Shown: one piece after another, positions 1-8,963 of the stretch | Position numbering within the stretch: position 1 is the stretch's first letter | Layout of the letters: each line of letters begins with the position of its first letter | Source of the DNA: Piscinibacter sp047600445 | GTDB taxonomy: Bacteria > Pseudomonadota > Gammaproteobacteria > Burkholderiales > Burkholderiaceae_C | Length of the DNA stretch: 64,000 nucleotides | Assembly (NCBI RefSeq): GCF_047600445.1 | Contig: NZ_JASGKT010000001.1 | Coordinates: 310,001-374,000, forward strand | Direction: 5' to 3' | Notes under the pieces: model-generated | Seen by the model: only the letters and a program-made list of their open reading frames with translations | Told to the model about the DNA's origin: nothing | The model's database searches: none | Position numbers and translations under genes: made by a program

Positions 1-1
1 G

Positions 2-1459
2 CAGCTCTCGACGCTCGAACTCCACCAGGAGGTCGAGCAGATGCTGGAGCAGAACCCCTTCCTCGAACCCGACGAGGAGGCCGGCGCGCCCTTCGAGCCG
101 ATGGCCGAGCGCACCAGCGCGGCCGAGCGCGCCGGCGAACGCGAGAGCGAACGCGCCGCCGAGAGCACGGGCGAGGGCGGCGACGAGACACCCGGCCTGG
201 ACGGCGCCGAACTCGGCACTACCGAGCGCGACGACTGGGAGAACGGCACCGAGCGCGACGACTTCGACGGCATCGGCGAGCTGCCGGGCAAGGCCGCGGC
301 GGCGGGCGACGGCGACGAGTTCGACGGCGCCGACCGCGACGCCGCGCTGCCGACCCTGCAGGACCACCTGCGCGAGCAGTTGCGCGGCATGCGCCTGTCG
401 GACGAGGACGCGGCGGCGGTGCTGGTGCTGATCGACTCGCTCGACGACGACGGCTACCTCGCCGACCCGCTGGAGGAGATCGCCGCGCGCCTCGTCGACG
501 AGGACGCCGACGACGGCATGCGCGAGGAGATGCTCGACCGCCTGCGCTGCGGCCTGCGCTTCCTGCAGAGCATGGAGCCCACCGGCGTCGGCGCGGCCAA
601 CCTGTCGGAGTGCCTGATGCTGCAACTGCGCGCGCTGCCGCGCAGCGAGGCGCAGATGGTGGCGATCATCGTCAGCAAGAGCCACCTCGAGCTGCTGGCG
701 CGGCGCGACCTGAAGAAGCTGATGGCCGCCACCGGCGCCGACGAGGACCTGCTCAAGCAGGCGCAGGCGCTGATCGTCGCCTGCGAACCCAAGCCGGGCC
801 GGCCGTTCGCGCGCGCCGAGGCCAACATCATCGTGCCCGACGTGATCGTGCAGAAGGCCGGGCGCGGCTGGAAGGTGGTGCTCAACCCCGACGTGATGCC
901 CCGGCTGCGCATCAACGACCTGTACGCCAACGCGATCCGCCAGCAGGGCCGCGGCGGCGGCGCGAACGGCGCGGGCGCCGGGCTGAACGCGCGGCTGCAG
1001 GAGGCGCGCTGGTTCATGAAGAACATCCTGCAGCGCTTCGACACCATCCAGCGCGTGTCGCAGGCCATCGTCGAGCGCCAGAAGGCCTTCTTCACGCACG
1101 GCGAGATCGCGATGAAGCCGCTGGTGCTGCGCGAGATCGCCGACGAACTGGGCCTGCACGAATCGACCATCTCGCGCGTGACCACCGCCAAGTACATGTC
1201 CACGCCCTTCGGCACCTTCGAGCTGAAGTACTTCTTCGGCTCCTCGCTGAACACCGACGCCGGCGGCAACGCGTCGAGCACGGCGGTGCGCGCGCTGATC
1301 AAGCAGCTCGTCGCGGCGGAAGACGCCAACAAGCCCTTGAGCGACAGCCAGATCTCGCAGATGCTCGAAGAGCAGGGCATCCGCGTGGCGCGACGCACGG
1401 TGGCGAAGTACCGCGAGGCGCTGAAGATCGCGCCGGCCAACCTCAGAAAAGCGATGTAG
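2..1459 (+). CDS. rpoN: RNA polymerase sigma-54 factor RpoN (5' end outside window)
   Basis: Sigma-54 directs RNA polymerase to -24/-12 promoters and needs an AAA+ enhancer-binding protein to open them. The reading frame is open from base 2, so the true start lies before the window; 485 residues are visible. The glutamine/leucine-rich Region I is partly present (LELHQEVEQMLEQNPFLE), followed by a long acidic spacer (about residues 30-110), the core-binding domain, a helix-turn-helix segment (LREIADELGLHESTISRVT) and the diagnostic RpoN box ARRTVAKYRE near the C terminus. The protein ends normally 10 residues after a typical RpoN box tail. The probable client promoter in this window is that of pilA near 57.8 kb. 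Identity is certain; only the extreme N terminus is missing. Confidence 0.98.
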   Translation, partial: QLSTLELHQEVEQMLEQNPFLEPDEEAGAPFEPMAERTSAAERAGERESERAAESTGEGGDETPGLDGAELGTTERDDWENGTERDDFDGIGELPGKAAAAGDGDEFDGADRDAALPTLQDHLREQLRGMRLSDEDAAAVLVLIDSLDDDGYLADPLEEIAARLVDEDADDGMREEMLDRLRCGLRFLQSMEPTGVGAANLSECLMLQLRALPRSEAQMVAIIVSKSHLELLARRDLKKLMAATGADEDLLKQAQALIVACEPKPGRPFARAEANIIVPDVIVQKAGRGWKVVLNPDVMPRLRINDLYANAIRQQGRGGGANGAGAGLNARLQEARWFMKNILQRFDTIQRVSQAIVERQKAFFTHGEIAMKPLVLREIADELGLHESTISRVTTAKYMSTPFGTFELKYFFGSSLNTDAGGNASSTAVRALIKQLVAAEDANKPLSDSQISQMLEEQGIRVARRTVAKYREALKIAPANLRKAM

Positions 1460-1475
1460 GCCAGGGCTGCGCCGG

Positions 1476-2723
1476 ATGCCCCTGCCCCTGTTCCTGCCCT
1501 GCGCCGCCGGCGTCGAGGACTGGCTCGCCGAGGAAATCGCGCGCGTGCTGCCCGAAGCACGCGTGCAGGCACGCCGCGGCGGCGTCGCGCTGGAAGGCGA
1601 CGAGCGCGAGGTGATGCTGCTCAACCTGGAGAGCCGCCTCGCGCAGCGTGTGCTGGTCGAGGTGGCCGAGGGGCCGTACCGCGACGAGCACGACCTGTAC
1701 GCGCTGGCCGGCACGGTGGACTGGTCGCAGTGGCTGACGCCGCGCCACACGCTGCGCGTCGACACCACGGCGCAGAAGAGCCCGCTGAAGAGCCTGAACT
1801 TCGCCGCGCTGCGCATCAAGGACGCGGTGTGCGACCAGCAGCGCGAGGCCGAAGGCGCGCGCAGCAGCGTCGATACGCGCCGGCCGGATCTGCCGCTGCT
1901 GCTGCACGTCGGGCCCGAGCGCGCGGCGATCTACGTCGACAGCTCGGGCGAGCCCTTGTTCAAGCGCGGCTGGCGCGAGGACAAGGGCGACGCGCCGCTG
2001 AAGGAGACGCTCGCCGCCGCGCTGCTCGCCGCCGCCGGCTGGCGCGGCACGCCCGAGGCCGGCGGCGCGCTGCACGACCCGTGCTGCGGCTCGGGCACGA
2101 TCGCCATCGAGGCGGCGCAGATCGCCTGCGGCATCGCGCCGGGGCTGCAACGCCGCTTCGCCTTCGAGCGCCAGTTGCCGTTCAGCGGGCCCGAGCAGCG
2201 CGCGCTGTGGCAGCAGCTCAAGGCCGAGGCCAGGGCGCGCATCCACGCGGCGGCGGTGCCCATCCACGCCAGCGACGTGTCGTTCCGCATGGTCGACTTC
2301 GCGCGCCGCAACGCCGAGCGCGCCGGCGTCGCGGCGGCGATCGAATTCCACGGTGGCGACGCGCTGGAGCGGCCCGCGCCGGCGCTGCCCGAGGGCCTGC
2401 CCGGCACGCTGATGCTCAACCCGCCCTACGGCGAGCGCATCGAGGTCGGCGGCAAGGCGGCGCGCGCGCCGGCGCCGGACCCGCGGGACGACAACCGATC
2501 CATGCCGAGCGACTTCTTCGCGCGGCTGGCCTCGCACTGGAAGCGCGCCTACACGCGCCACGCCGCCGGCTGGACCGCCTGGGTGCTGAGCCCCGACATG
2601 AAGCTGCCCACGGCGATGCGGCTCAAGGAGAGCCGCCGCATCCCGATGTGGAACGGGCCGATCGAGTGCCGGCTGTTCCGCTTCGACCTGGTGGGCGGCT
2701 CGGCGCGCACGCCGGGCGCGTAG
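1476..2723 (+). CDS. RlmL-like THUMP-domain 23S rRNA (guanine) methyltransferase
   Basis: Predicted SAM-dependent RNA N2-guanine methyltransferase resembling the N-terminal (RlmL) half of E. coli RlmKL; the fused RlmK half is absent (415 aa against about 700). An N-terminal ferredoxin-like/THUMP region (about residues 1-155) is followed by a Rossmann methyltransferase domain with the SAM-binding motif DPCCGSGT from residue 201 and the catalytic NPPYGER motif from residue 315, as in the UPF0020 family. It begins 16 bases after rpoN stops and may share its transcript. It ends 3 bases from the convergent YidB gene. Family assignment is firm; the exact target base (G2445 in E. coli) is inferred. 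Confidence 0.88.
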   Translation: MPLPLFLPCAAGVEDWLAEEIARVLPEARVQARRGGVALEGDEREVMLLNLESRLAQRVLVEVAEGPYRDEHDLYALAGTVDWSQWLTPRHTLRVDTTAQKSPLKSLNFAALRIKDAVCDQQREAEGARSSVDTRRPDLPLLLHVGPERAAIYVDSSGEPLFKRGWREDKGDAPLKETLAAALLAAAGWRGTPEAGGALHDPCCGSGTIAIEAAQIACGIAPGLQRRFAFERQLPFSGPEQRALWQQLKAEARARIHAAAVPIHASDVSFRMVDFARRNAERAGVAAAIEFHGGDALERPAPALPEGLPGTLMLNPPYGERIEVGGKAARAPAPDPRDDNRSMPSDFFARLASHWKRAYTRHAAGWTAWVLSPDMKLPTAMRLKESRRIPMWNGPIECRLFRFDLVGGSARTPGA

Positions 2724-2726
2724 CCC

Positions 2727-3179
2727 TCAGCGCCCGCCGCCGAACAACTGCCCGAGCACCGAACCGAGGTCCAGCTCGCCCGCGCCGGCGCCCTGCGACG
2801 GCAGCTGACCCTGCGGCGTGACGTGGTCCACCAGTTGCGGCAGCACCTGCGCGAGCTGGCCCAGCAGGTCGCCGCTGTTCATGCCGGTGCTGCGCGTCAA
2901 CTGGCCGAGCAGGTCGTCGCCGAGCACGCCGCCGAGCTGGTCGGGTGAAACCGGCAGGTTCTGCCCGGTGCCCACCCACGAGCCGATCACGTCGCCCAGG
3001 CCGCCCTGCTGGAAGCGCGCCACCAGGTCGGCCAGGCCGCCGCCGCCCGCGCCGCCCTGCTGCCCGCCGAGGAGCATCGCCAGCAGCGCCTGCAAGAGCG
3101 CGGCCTGGCCGCCGCCCCCGCCTTGTCCATCCTGGCCACCCTGGCCGAGCGCACCGATGACGGAATCGAGAAGACCCAT
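2727..3179 (-). CDS. YidB family protein (DUF937)
   Basis: A 150-residue, very Gly/Gln/Leu-rich protein of the YidB family, whose function is unknown. It starts MGLLDSVIGALGQ, has a low-complexity glycine/glutamine stretch (about residues 14-50), and then the conserved family core with GLGDVIGSWVGTGQN and PVSPDQLGGVLGDD, followed by LDHVTPQGQLP-like text and a C-terminal GSVLGQLFGG. There is no signal peptide or membrane segment. A purine-rich stretch (GGAGG-like) precedes the start. It lies alone between the convergent methyltransferase gene and the MFS gene. The family is recognised by the overall pattern; no catalytic role can be given. Confidence 0.85.
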   Translation of the reverse strand: MGLLDSVIGALGQGGQDGQGGGGGQAALLQALLAMLLGGQQGGAGGGGLADLVARFQQGGLGDVIGSWVGTGQNLPVSPDQLGGVLGDDLLGQLTRSTGMNSGDLLGQLAQVLPQLVDHVTPQGQLPSQGAGAGELDLGSVLGQLFGGGR

Positions 3180-3230
3180 GACAACCTCCGTGGGGAATGG
3201 GGTGAAGGAAAGCGCATTCTGGCCGAGGAC

Positions 3231-4406
3231 TCAAGTCGCCGCTGCCGCCGCGCGCCGGCGCAGCGCGGCCAGCCACGCGATCGCCGCGCCGGCCAGCAGC
3301 ACCGGCACGATCGAGCCGATGTTCAGCCAGGTCCAGCCCTGCGTGGTGACCAGCGCGCCGGAGGCCAGGCCGGTGACCATGGTGGTCGCCATCACCGTGC
3401 TGTCCATCGCCGCCTGCGCGGTGGTCTTCTCCTCCGGTCGGTAGGCCTCGGTGAACAGCGTGGTGCCGCCGACGTAGAGGAAATTCCAGCCCACGCCGAG
3501 CGCGAACAGCGCCAGCAGGAACTGCATCAGCTCGACGCCCGACAACGCCACCGCGATGCACAGCGCGTTGAGCACGACGCCCGCGCCCATCACGCGCAGC
3601 ACGCCGAAGCGGCGGATCAGCGAGCCGGTGAAGAAGCTCGGCACGAACATGCCCAGCACGTGCCACTCCAGCACCAGCGCCGCGCTGGAGAACGGGTGCG
3701 CGCACTGCGACATCGCGATCGGCGTGGCCGCCATCAGCAGGTTCATCACGCCGAAGCCGAGCGCGCAGCCGGCCACCGCGACGATGAAGACCGGCTGGCG
3801 CGCGATCTCGCGCAGCGGCCGGCCCGGGTGCGCCGCGTTCGGCAGCGGCAGCGGAGGGAAGCGGATGAAGGACATGACCAGCAGCCCCAGCAGCGCCACG
3901 CCGACCAGCGCCGCATAGGCGCCGGCGAAGGCCACCGGCAGCGCGTCGCGCGTGGCGCTGGCCAGGCTCGGCCCGGCCACCGCGCCGAGGATGCCGCCGG
4001 CCATCACCCAGGAGATGGCGCGCTCCTTGAACGCCGGCGCCACCAGCTCGGTGGCGGCGAAGCGGTACAGCGCGGCGTTGGCGTTGTAGTAGCCGGCCAG
4101 CACGGTGGCCGCCACCAGCCACCAGAACTCGTGCGACGACGCGGCCCAGGCGCACAGCGCGGTGGTGGCGATGGCCGCCAGCAGCCCGAACTGGAAGGCG
4201 CGGCGGCGCCCGAAGCGGCGCTGGTGGCGCGCCACCAGCGGCGCGCACAGCGCCCCGCCGGCCACGTAGCCGGCCACCGGCAGCGTGGCCATCCACGGCA
4301 CCGGCGCGAGCGCCAGGCCGACCAGCCCGTTGATGGCGATGAAGGTGACGTTGTTGGTGAGGAAGAGTCCCTGGCACAGCGTCAGCAGCAGCAACTGGAG
4401 ATTCAC
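3231..4406 (-). CDS. MFS transporter, probable efflux (SetA-like)
   Basis: A 391-residue inner-membrane major facilitator protein with about twelve hydrophobic segments; the best-defined are near the N terminus (TLCQGLFLTNNVTFIAINGL) and the C terminus. The basic loop RHQRRFGRRRAF after the second segment is the usual MFS inter-helix loop position. The GTG start is chosen because it overlaps the rsmE stop as GTGA, giving translational coupling; upstream extension in this frame is only antisense-looking Ala/Arg-rich text. It is the last gene of mtnN-rsmE-MFS. Substrate unknown; sugar-efflux type proteins and drug exporters are both possible. Confidence 0.85.
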   Translation of the reverse strand: MNLQLLLLTLCQGLFLTNNVTFIAINGLVGLALAPVPWMATLPVAGYVAGGALCAPLVARHQRRFGRRRAFQFGLLAAIATTALCAWAASSHEFWWLVAATVLAGYYNANAALYRFAATELVAPAFKERAISWVMAGGILGAVAGPSLASATRDALPVAFAGAYAALVGVALLGLLVMSFIRFPPLPLPNAAHPGRPLREIARQPVFIVAVAGCALGFGVMNLLMAATPIAMSQCAHPFSSAALVLEWHVLGMFVPSFFTGSLIRRFGVLRVMGAGVVLNALCIAVALSGVELMQFLLALFALGVGWNFLYVGGTTLFTEAYRPEEKTTAQAAMDSTVMATTMVTGLASGALVTTQGWTWLNIGSIVPVLLAGAAIAWLAALRRRAAAAAT

Positions 4407-5152
4407 GGCGATCCTTCGCGGGCCAGGGCAATGTGGGCGAGCAGCGCCAGCGGCGCGGTGTCGGCGCGCAGCGTGCGCGCGCCGAGCGAGACCGGCACGA
4501 AGCCGGCGCGGCGCGCGGCGTCTTCCTCGGCGTCGGCGAGGCCGCCCTCGGGGCCGCTGAGCGCGAGCACCACGGCACTCGCGCCCGGCGCGCCCGGCGC
4601 GCGCAGCGGCGCCGCGTCGCGCAGGCTCAGCAGCAGGCGCGCCTCGTGCGGCGGCGCCGCGGCCGGCAGCGCGGCCAGCCAGTCGGGCAGGGCCAGCACC
4701 GGGGCCACGGCGGGCACGCGCGTGCGCCCGCTCTGCTCGCAGGCCGCCACCGCGACGGCCTGCCAGTGCGCCACCTTCTTCTGCGCGCGCTCGCCGGACA
4801 GGCGCAGCACGGAGCGCTCGCACAGCAGCGGCTGGATCGCCGCCACGCCCAGCTCGCAGGCCTTCTCGACCAGCGCGTCCATGCGCTCGTTGGCCGGCAT
4901 GCCCAGCGCCAGCGTCAGCGCCACGGGCAGTTCGCGCGACACGTCGGCGAACGCGCCGACACGCACCGCCACCTCGCGCCGGCCCATGCGCAGCACCTGC
5001 GCCGCCCACTCGCCGCGCTGGCCGTCGAACAGCGTCAGCGCGTCGCCGGGCTGCAGTCGCAGCACCTGCGCGTGGCGCGCCGCGGCCTCGGGCAGCGCGA
5101 GTTCCAGGCCCTCGCGCAGCGCCAGCGGCACGTGCAGCCGCGGCGCGGCCAT
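4403..5152 (-). CDS. rsmE: 16S rRNA m3U1498 methyltransferase RsmE
   Basis: A SPOUT-class methyltransferase that methylates N3 of U1498 in 16S rRNA. The 249-residue protein has the N-terminal PUA-like domain (begins MAAPRLHVPLAL, with HAQVLRLQPGD) and a C-terminal knotted domain with the family signatures ERMDALVEKACELGV, CEQSGRTRVP and ALSGPEGGL, followed by VSLGARTLRADTAPL. The ATG overlaps the mtnN stop by one base (TGATG), and its own stop overlaps the GTG of the MFS gene, so three genes are tightly coupled. Length and motifs are normal for the family. Confidence 0.95.
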   Translation of the reverse strand: MAAPRLHVPLALREGLELALPEAAARHAQVLRLQPGDALTLFDGQRGEWAAQVLRMGRREVAVRVGAFADVSRELPVALTLALGMPANERMDALVEKACELGVAAIQPLLCERSVLRLSGERAQKKVAHWQAVAVAACEQSGRTRVPAVAPVLALPDWLAALPAAAPPHEARLLLSLRDAAPLRAPGAPGASAVVLALSGPEGGLADAEEDAARRAGFVPVSLGARTLRADTAPLALLAHIALAREGSP

Positions 5153-5910
5153 CAGTCGACCACGCCCGACATCCAGCAGGCGAGGATCTCGCGCGTGTAG
5201 ATGCTCGCCACCTCGGCGATGAAGCGGTTGAAGTCGACGTGCGCGGCGTCGTCCGAGCGGTCGGAGACGGTGCGGATCACCGCGAACGGCCGGCCGAAGT
5301 CGGCGCACGCCTGGGCCAGCGCCGCGCCTTCCATCTCGACGGCCAGCGCGTCGGGCAGCGCGGCGCGCAGCGTGGCGCTCTCGGCGGCGGTGGTGACGAA
5401 GCGGTCGCCGCTGACCACCAGGCCCTGGTGCAGCAGCGGGCTGTCGATGCCGAAGTCGGCCAGGTGCGTCTCGCCGATGCGCTCGGGGGCGTGCTGCAGG
5501 CAGTGCAGCGCGGCGGCGGCCAGCGCGTCGCTCAGGTCGGCGTCGGCCGGAAAACGCGCGCGGCCGGTCAGCGGCACCTCCCAGCGCGGGAACAGCGGCG
5601 AGGCGTCCATGTCGTGCTGCAGCAGCTCGCGCGCCACCACCACGTCGCCGACGCGCACGCCCGGGCCCAGGCCGCCGGCCACGCCGGTGAAGACGATGCG
5701 CTGCACGTCGATCTCCTGCAGCAGCAGCGTCGCGGTGATGGCGGCGGCCACCTTGCCGACGCCCGACAGCGTCATCACCACCGGCTGCCCTTCCATCGTG
5801 CCGATGTGGAAGGTGCGGCCGGCGAAGCTGACGCTGCGGTGCTTGTCGAGCGCCGGCAGGAGCGCGCGCAGCTCCTGGTGCATGGCGCTGACGATGGCGA
5901 TCCGACTCAT
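5152..5910 (-). CDS. mtnN: 5'-methylthioadenosine/S-adenosylhomocysteine nucleosidase
   Basis: Cleaves adenine from methylthioadenosine and S-adenosylhomocysteine, recycling products of SAM-using reactions and removing product inhibition of methyltransferases. The 252-residue PNP/UDP-phosphorylase fold protein shows the N terminus MSRIAIVSAMHQEL, the glycine-rich FTGVAGGLGPG, the ribose-binding AVEMEGAALAQ and the catalytic-loop AVIRTVSDRSDD, where the Asp of SD is the general acid. It leads an operon with rsmE, itself a SAM-consuming enzyme, which gives a plausible metabolic link. All key motifs are present. Confidence 0.94.
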   Translation of the reverse strand: MSRIAIVSAMHQELRALLPALDKHRSVSFAGRTFHIGTMEGQPVVMTLSGVGKVAAAITATLLLQEIDVQRIVFTGVAGGLGPGVRVGDVVVARELLQHDMDASPLFPRWEVPLTGRARFPADADLSDALAAAALHCLQHAPERIGETHLADFGIDSPLLHQGLVVSGDRFVTTAAESATLRAALPDALAVEMEGAALAQACADFGRPFAVIRTVSDRSDDAAHVDFNRFIAEVASIYTREILACWMSGVVD

Positions 5911-5938
5911 GCGCGGAGTCTCGCACGAGCCGGGAGCG

Positions 5939-7609
5939 TCACTTTCCGCGCAGCTCCCGGCGCAGGATCTTGCCCACCGGCGTCTTGGGCAGCTCGTTGC
6001 GGAACTCCACCACCTTGGGCCGCTTGTAGCCGGTCAGGTTGGCTTCGCAGTAGGCGCGCACGTCGGCCTCGGTGACCGCCGGGTTCTTCCTGACGATCAC
6101 CAGCTTGACGGCCTCGCCGGCCTTCTCGTCGGGAACGCCGATCGCGGCGCATTCGAGGATGCCGTCCATCTGCGTCACCACGTCCTCGACCTCGTTCGGG
6201 TAGACGTTGAAGCCGCTGACCAGGATCATGTCCTTCTTGCGGTCGACGATGCGGAAGTAGCCGCGCTCGTCGACCATGCCGATGTCGCCGGTGCGGAAGT
6301 AGCCGTCGGCGGTCATCACCTTGGCGGTCTCGTCGGGGCGCTGCCAGTAGCCGGCCATCACCTGCGGGCCGCGGATCGCGATCTCGCCGGCCTGGCCGGG
6401 GCCGACCTCGCGGCCGTCGTCGTCGAGCAGCGTCAGCTCGGTGTTGGGCATCGGCAGGCCGATGTTGCCGCTGAAGGCGGTGCTGTCCACCGGGTTGCAG
6501 GTGGCCGACGGCGAGGTCTCCGACAGGCCGTAGCCCTCGACGATCGGGCAGCCGGTCTTCTCCAGCCACAGCTTGGCGGTGGCGCTTTGCACCGCCATGC
6601 CGCCGCCCACCGAGATCACCAGGCTGCTCCAGTCCACGGTGCCGAACTCGGCGTGGTTGGCCATCGCGGTGAACAGCGTGTTGACGGCCGGGAAGCTGTG
6701 GAACTTCTCGCGCGCCAGGTCCTTGAACATCGCCGGCAGGTCGCGCGGGTTGGCGATCAGGATGTTGCAGCCGCCCATGCGCAGGCCCAGCATCATGTTC
6801 GTGTTGAAGCCGAAGATGTGGTACAGCGGCAGCGCGCAGACGGTGACGATCTGCTCGCCCTTGGGGATCTTCTTCAGCGCCGGCTGGTACCAGGCCTCGG
6901 ACTGCAGGATGTTGGCCACCAGGTTGCGATGCAGCAGCACCGCGCCCTTGCTGACGCCGGTGGTGCCGCCGGTGTACTGCAGCACCGCGATGTCGTCGGG
7001 CCCCACCTGCGCCGGCGTGAAGGACTTGCCGGCGCCCTGCGAGAGCGCGTCGTTGAAGCGCACGGCGCCGGGCAGCTCGTAGGCCGGCACCATCTTCTTC
7101 ACCTTGCGCACCACGTAGTTGACGATCCACGACTTCGGCACGCCGAGCATGTCGCCCAGCGCGGTGAGGATCACCTTCTTGGTCGGCACCGCGCTCATCA
7201 CCTGCTGCAGCACGTGGGCGAAGTTCTCGACGATCAGGATCGCCTTGGCGCCGGAGTCCTTGAGCTGGTGCTCCAGTTCGCGTGGCGTGTACAGCGGGTT
7301 GACGTTGACCACCACGAGGCCGGCGCGCAGCACGGCCGCCACCGCCACCGGGTACTGCGGGACGTTGGGCATCATGATCGCGACGCGGTCGCCCTTGGCC
7401 AGCCCCTGCGACTGCAGGTAGGCGGCCAGCGCGCGCGAGGCCTGGTCGAGCTGCGCGAAGCTGATCGGCTTGCCCATGAACTTGTACGCGGGCAGCGCGG
7501 CGTACTTCTTCAGGCTGTCCTCCAGCAGCGCCACCAGCGAGGGGTATTGCGCGACGTCGATGTTCGCCGGCACGCCTGCGGGGTACTGCTTCAACCAGGT
7601 TTTTTCCAT
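5939..7609 (-). CDS. Long-chain fatty-acid-CoA ligase (FadD-like)
   Basis: An AMP-forming acyl-CoA synthetase that activates free fatty acids for beta-oxidation. The 556-residue chain carries the P-loop-like motif YTGGTTGVSKGA, the A5 motif EGYGLSETSP, the A7 motif YFRTGDIG, IVDRKKDMILVSGFNVYPNEVE, and the C-terminal catalytic lysine in TPVGKILRREL. The ATG at 7609 (MEKTWLKQYP) is chosen over the longer frame because AGGAGA lies at the right distance upstream and homologues start here. It is 28 bases downstream of nothing else on this strand, so is probably monocistronic. Chain-length specificity is inferred from FadD similarity only. Confidence 0.93.
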   Translation of the reverse strand: MEKTWLKQYPAGVPANIDVAQYPSLVALLEDSLKKYAALPAYKFMGKPISFAQLDQASRALAAYLQSQGLAKGDRVAIMMPNVPQYPVAVAAVLRAGLVVVNVNPLYTPRELEHQLKDSGAKAILIVENFAHVLQQVMSAVPTKKVILTALGDMLGVPKSWIVNYVVRKVKKMVPAYELPGAVRFNDALSQGAGKSFTPAQVGPDDIAVLQYTGGTTGVSKGAVLLHRNLVANILQSEAWYQPALKKIPKGEQIVTVCALPLYHIFGFNTNMMLGLRMGGCNILIANPRDLPAMFKDLAREKFHSFPAVNTLFTAMANHAEFGTVDWSSLVISVGGGMAVQSATAKLWLEKTGCPIVEGYGLSETSPSATCNPVDSTAFSGNIGLPMPNTELTLLDDDGREVGPGQAGEIAIRGPQVMAGYWQRPDETAKVMTADGYFRTGDIGMVDERGYFRIVDRKKDMILVSGFNVYPNEVEDVVTQMDGILECAAIGVPDEKAGEAVKLVIVRKNPAVTEADVRAYCEANLTGYKRPKVVEFRNELPKTPVGKILRRELRGK

Positions 7610-7782
7610 CGGCTCGTCTCTCCTTGCACTGCGGCGATTCTCGCCCACGCCCCGCGGCGCACCCCTCAGGTGTTTCGATAGCGGCGCGGCACGCCCGGCC
7701 GCCGCCGCGCCGCGGGTAATCCCGCGCTCGCGGCGCGGATGAATCATCATTCGGCACCGACGCCTTGCGGATGATCCACGAC

Positions 7783-8649
7783 ATGAAGCTGATGCGATAC
7801 GGCGCCAGGGGCGCCGAAAAACCCGCCCTGCTCGACGCGCGGGGCCGCGTGCGCGACCTGGCCGGCGTGCTGGCCGACATCGGCGCCCACACCCTCACGC
7901 CCAAGGGGCTGGAGCGGCTGCGCGCGATCGACCCGGCCACGCTGCCCGTCGTCGAACAGCCCGGCCGCATCGCGCCACCGTGGAGCGGTTGCGAAAAGTT
8001 TCTGTGCATCGGCCTGAACTACGCCGACCACGCCGCCGAGGCCGGCCTGCCGGCGCCCCGGGAGCCGATCCTGTTCATGAAACCGATCAGCGCGCGCACC
8101 GGGCCGAACGACGCGGTGGTGCTGCCGCAGGGTTCGACCAGGAGCGACTGGGAGGTGGAGCTGGGCGTGGTGATCGGCAGCAAGGCGCGCTACGTGCCCG
8201 AGGCCGAGGCGCTGCGGCACGTGGCCGGCTACTGCGTGGTCAACGACGTCTCCGAGCGTGAATACCAGCTCGAGCGCGGCGGCACCTGGGACAAGGGCAA
8301 GGGCTGCGACACCTTCGGCCCGGTCGGTCCCTGGCTGGTCACCGCCGACGAGGTCGGCGACCCGCAGGACCTCGCCATGTTCCTGGAGGTCAACGGCCGG
8401 CGCTTCCAGAGCGGCAGCACGAAGACGATGATCTTCGGCGTGGCGCAACTGGTCAGCTACGTCAGCCGCTTCATGACGCTGTACCCCGGCGACCTGATCT
8501 CCACCGGCACGCCGCCGGGCGTGGGCATGGGCGTCAAGCCGCAGCCGGTGTACCTGAAGCCCGGCGACACGATGCGCCTGGGCATCGAGAAACTCGGCGA
8601 GCAGCACCAGCGGGTCCACGCCTGGGATCCGGCGCTCATCGACGGTTGA
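7783..8649 (+). CDS. Fumarylacetoacetate hydrolase family protein (first copy)
   Basis: A 288-residue metal-dependent FAH-superfamily enzyme, probably acting on a beta-keto or acylpyruvate-type acid. Visible family features are FLCIGLNYADHAAEAG, EPILFMKP, the metal-binding SDWEVELGVVIG (acidic residues), NDVSEREYQ, GPWLVTADE and the C-terminal GDLISTGTPPGVGMG. The start at 7783 (MKLMRYG) matches the usual N terminus; an ATG four codons earlier and a TTG further up are alternatives. Database entries for such proteins often read ureidoglycolate lyase, but that substrate cannot be deduced. A second family member lies in the catabolic cassette at 16.7 kb. Confidence 0.9.
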   Translation: MKLMRYGARGAEKPALLDARGRVRDLAGVLADIGAHTLTPKGLERLRAIDPATLPVVEQPGRIAPPWSGCEKFLCIGLNYADHAAEAGLPAPREPILFMKPISARTGPNDAVVLPQGSTRSDWEVELGVVIGSKARYVPEAEALRHVAGYCVVNDVSEREYQLERGGTWDKGKGCDTFGPVGPWLVTADEVGDPQDLAMFLEVNGRRFQSGSTKTMIFGVAQLVSYVSRFMTLYPGDLISTGTPPGVGMGVKPQPVYLKPGDTMRLGIEKLGEQHQRVHAWDPALIDG

Positions 8650-8795
8650 AGCGCAAGGCCCGCGGCGGCGTGATTTCCGCACGGGCCGGCGCGCGAAGTG
8701 GCACGGACTTCGCAGCGGCGCCCGCAACCACGCCCGCAGGAGCGGATTCACCCCGAAGCAGCCACTTTGCGGCTGGCGGGGTGACCGGAAATCGC

Positions 8796-8918
8796 ATGAA
8801 CGACAAGTTTCGTCACCGCCACCTTCCCGTGCCCAAGGGCCAGATGCCCAACTGGGCGCTGGTGCTGTGCCTGGCCAGCGGCTTCGCGCTGGTGGTGCTG
8901 GCGCGCAGCCTCGGCTGA
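8796..8918 (+). CDS. Predicted 40-residue single-span membrane protein
   Basis: A short frame not attributable to a known family: MNDKFRHRHLPVPKGQMPNW followed by a hydrophobic stretch ALVLCLASGFALVVLA (about residues 21-36) and RSLG. The arrangement, a basic/polar N terminus and one transmembrane helix, looks like a small inner-membrane protein. The frame is open upstream to 8646 but that part reads as low-quality text, so the ATG at 8796 is preferred; it is not preceded by a strong ribosome site (GGTGACCGGAAATCGC). It lies between the FAH gene and creA. Real coding status is moderately supported. Confidence 0.5.
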   Translation: MNDKFRHRHLPVPKGQMPNWALVLCLASGFALVVLARSLG

Positions 8919-8963
8919 CAGACCGCCTGCGCTACGCTCGGCCCCGTCACCACGGAGGCCGAC

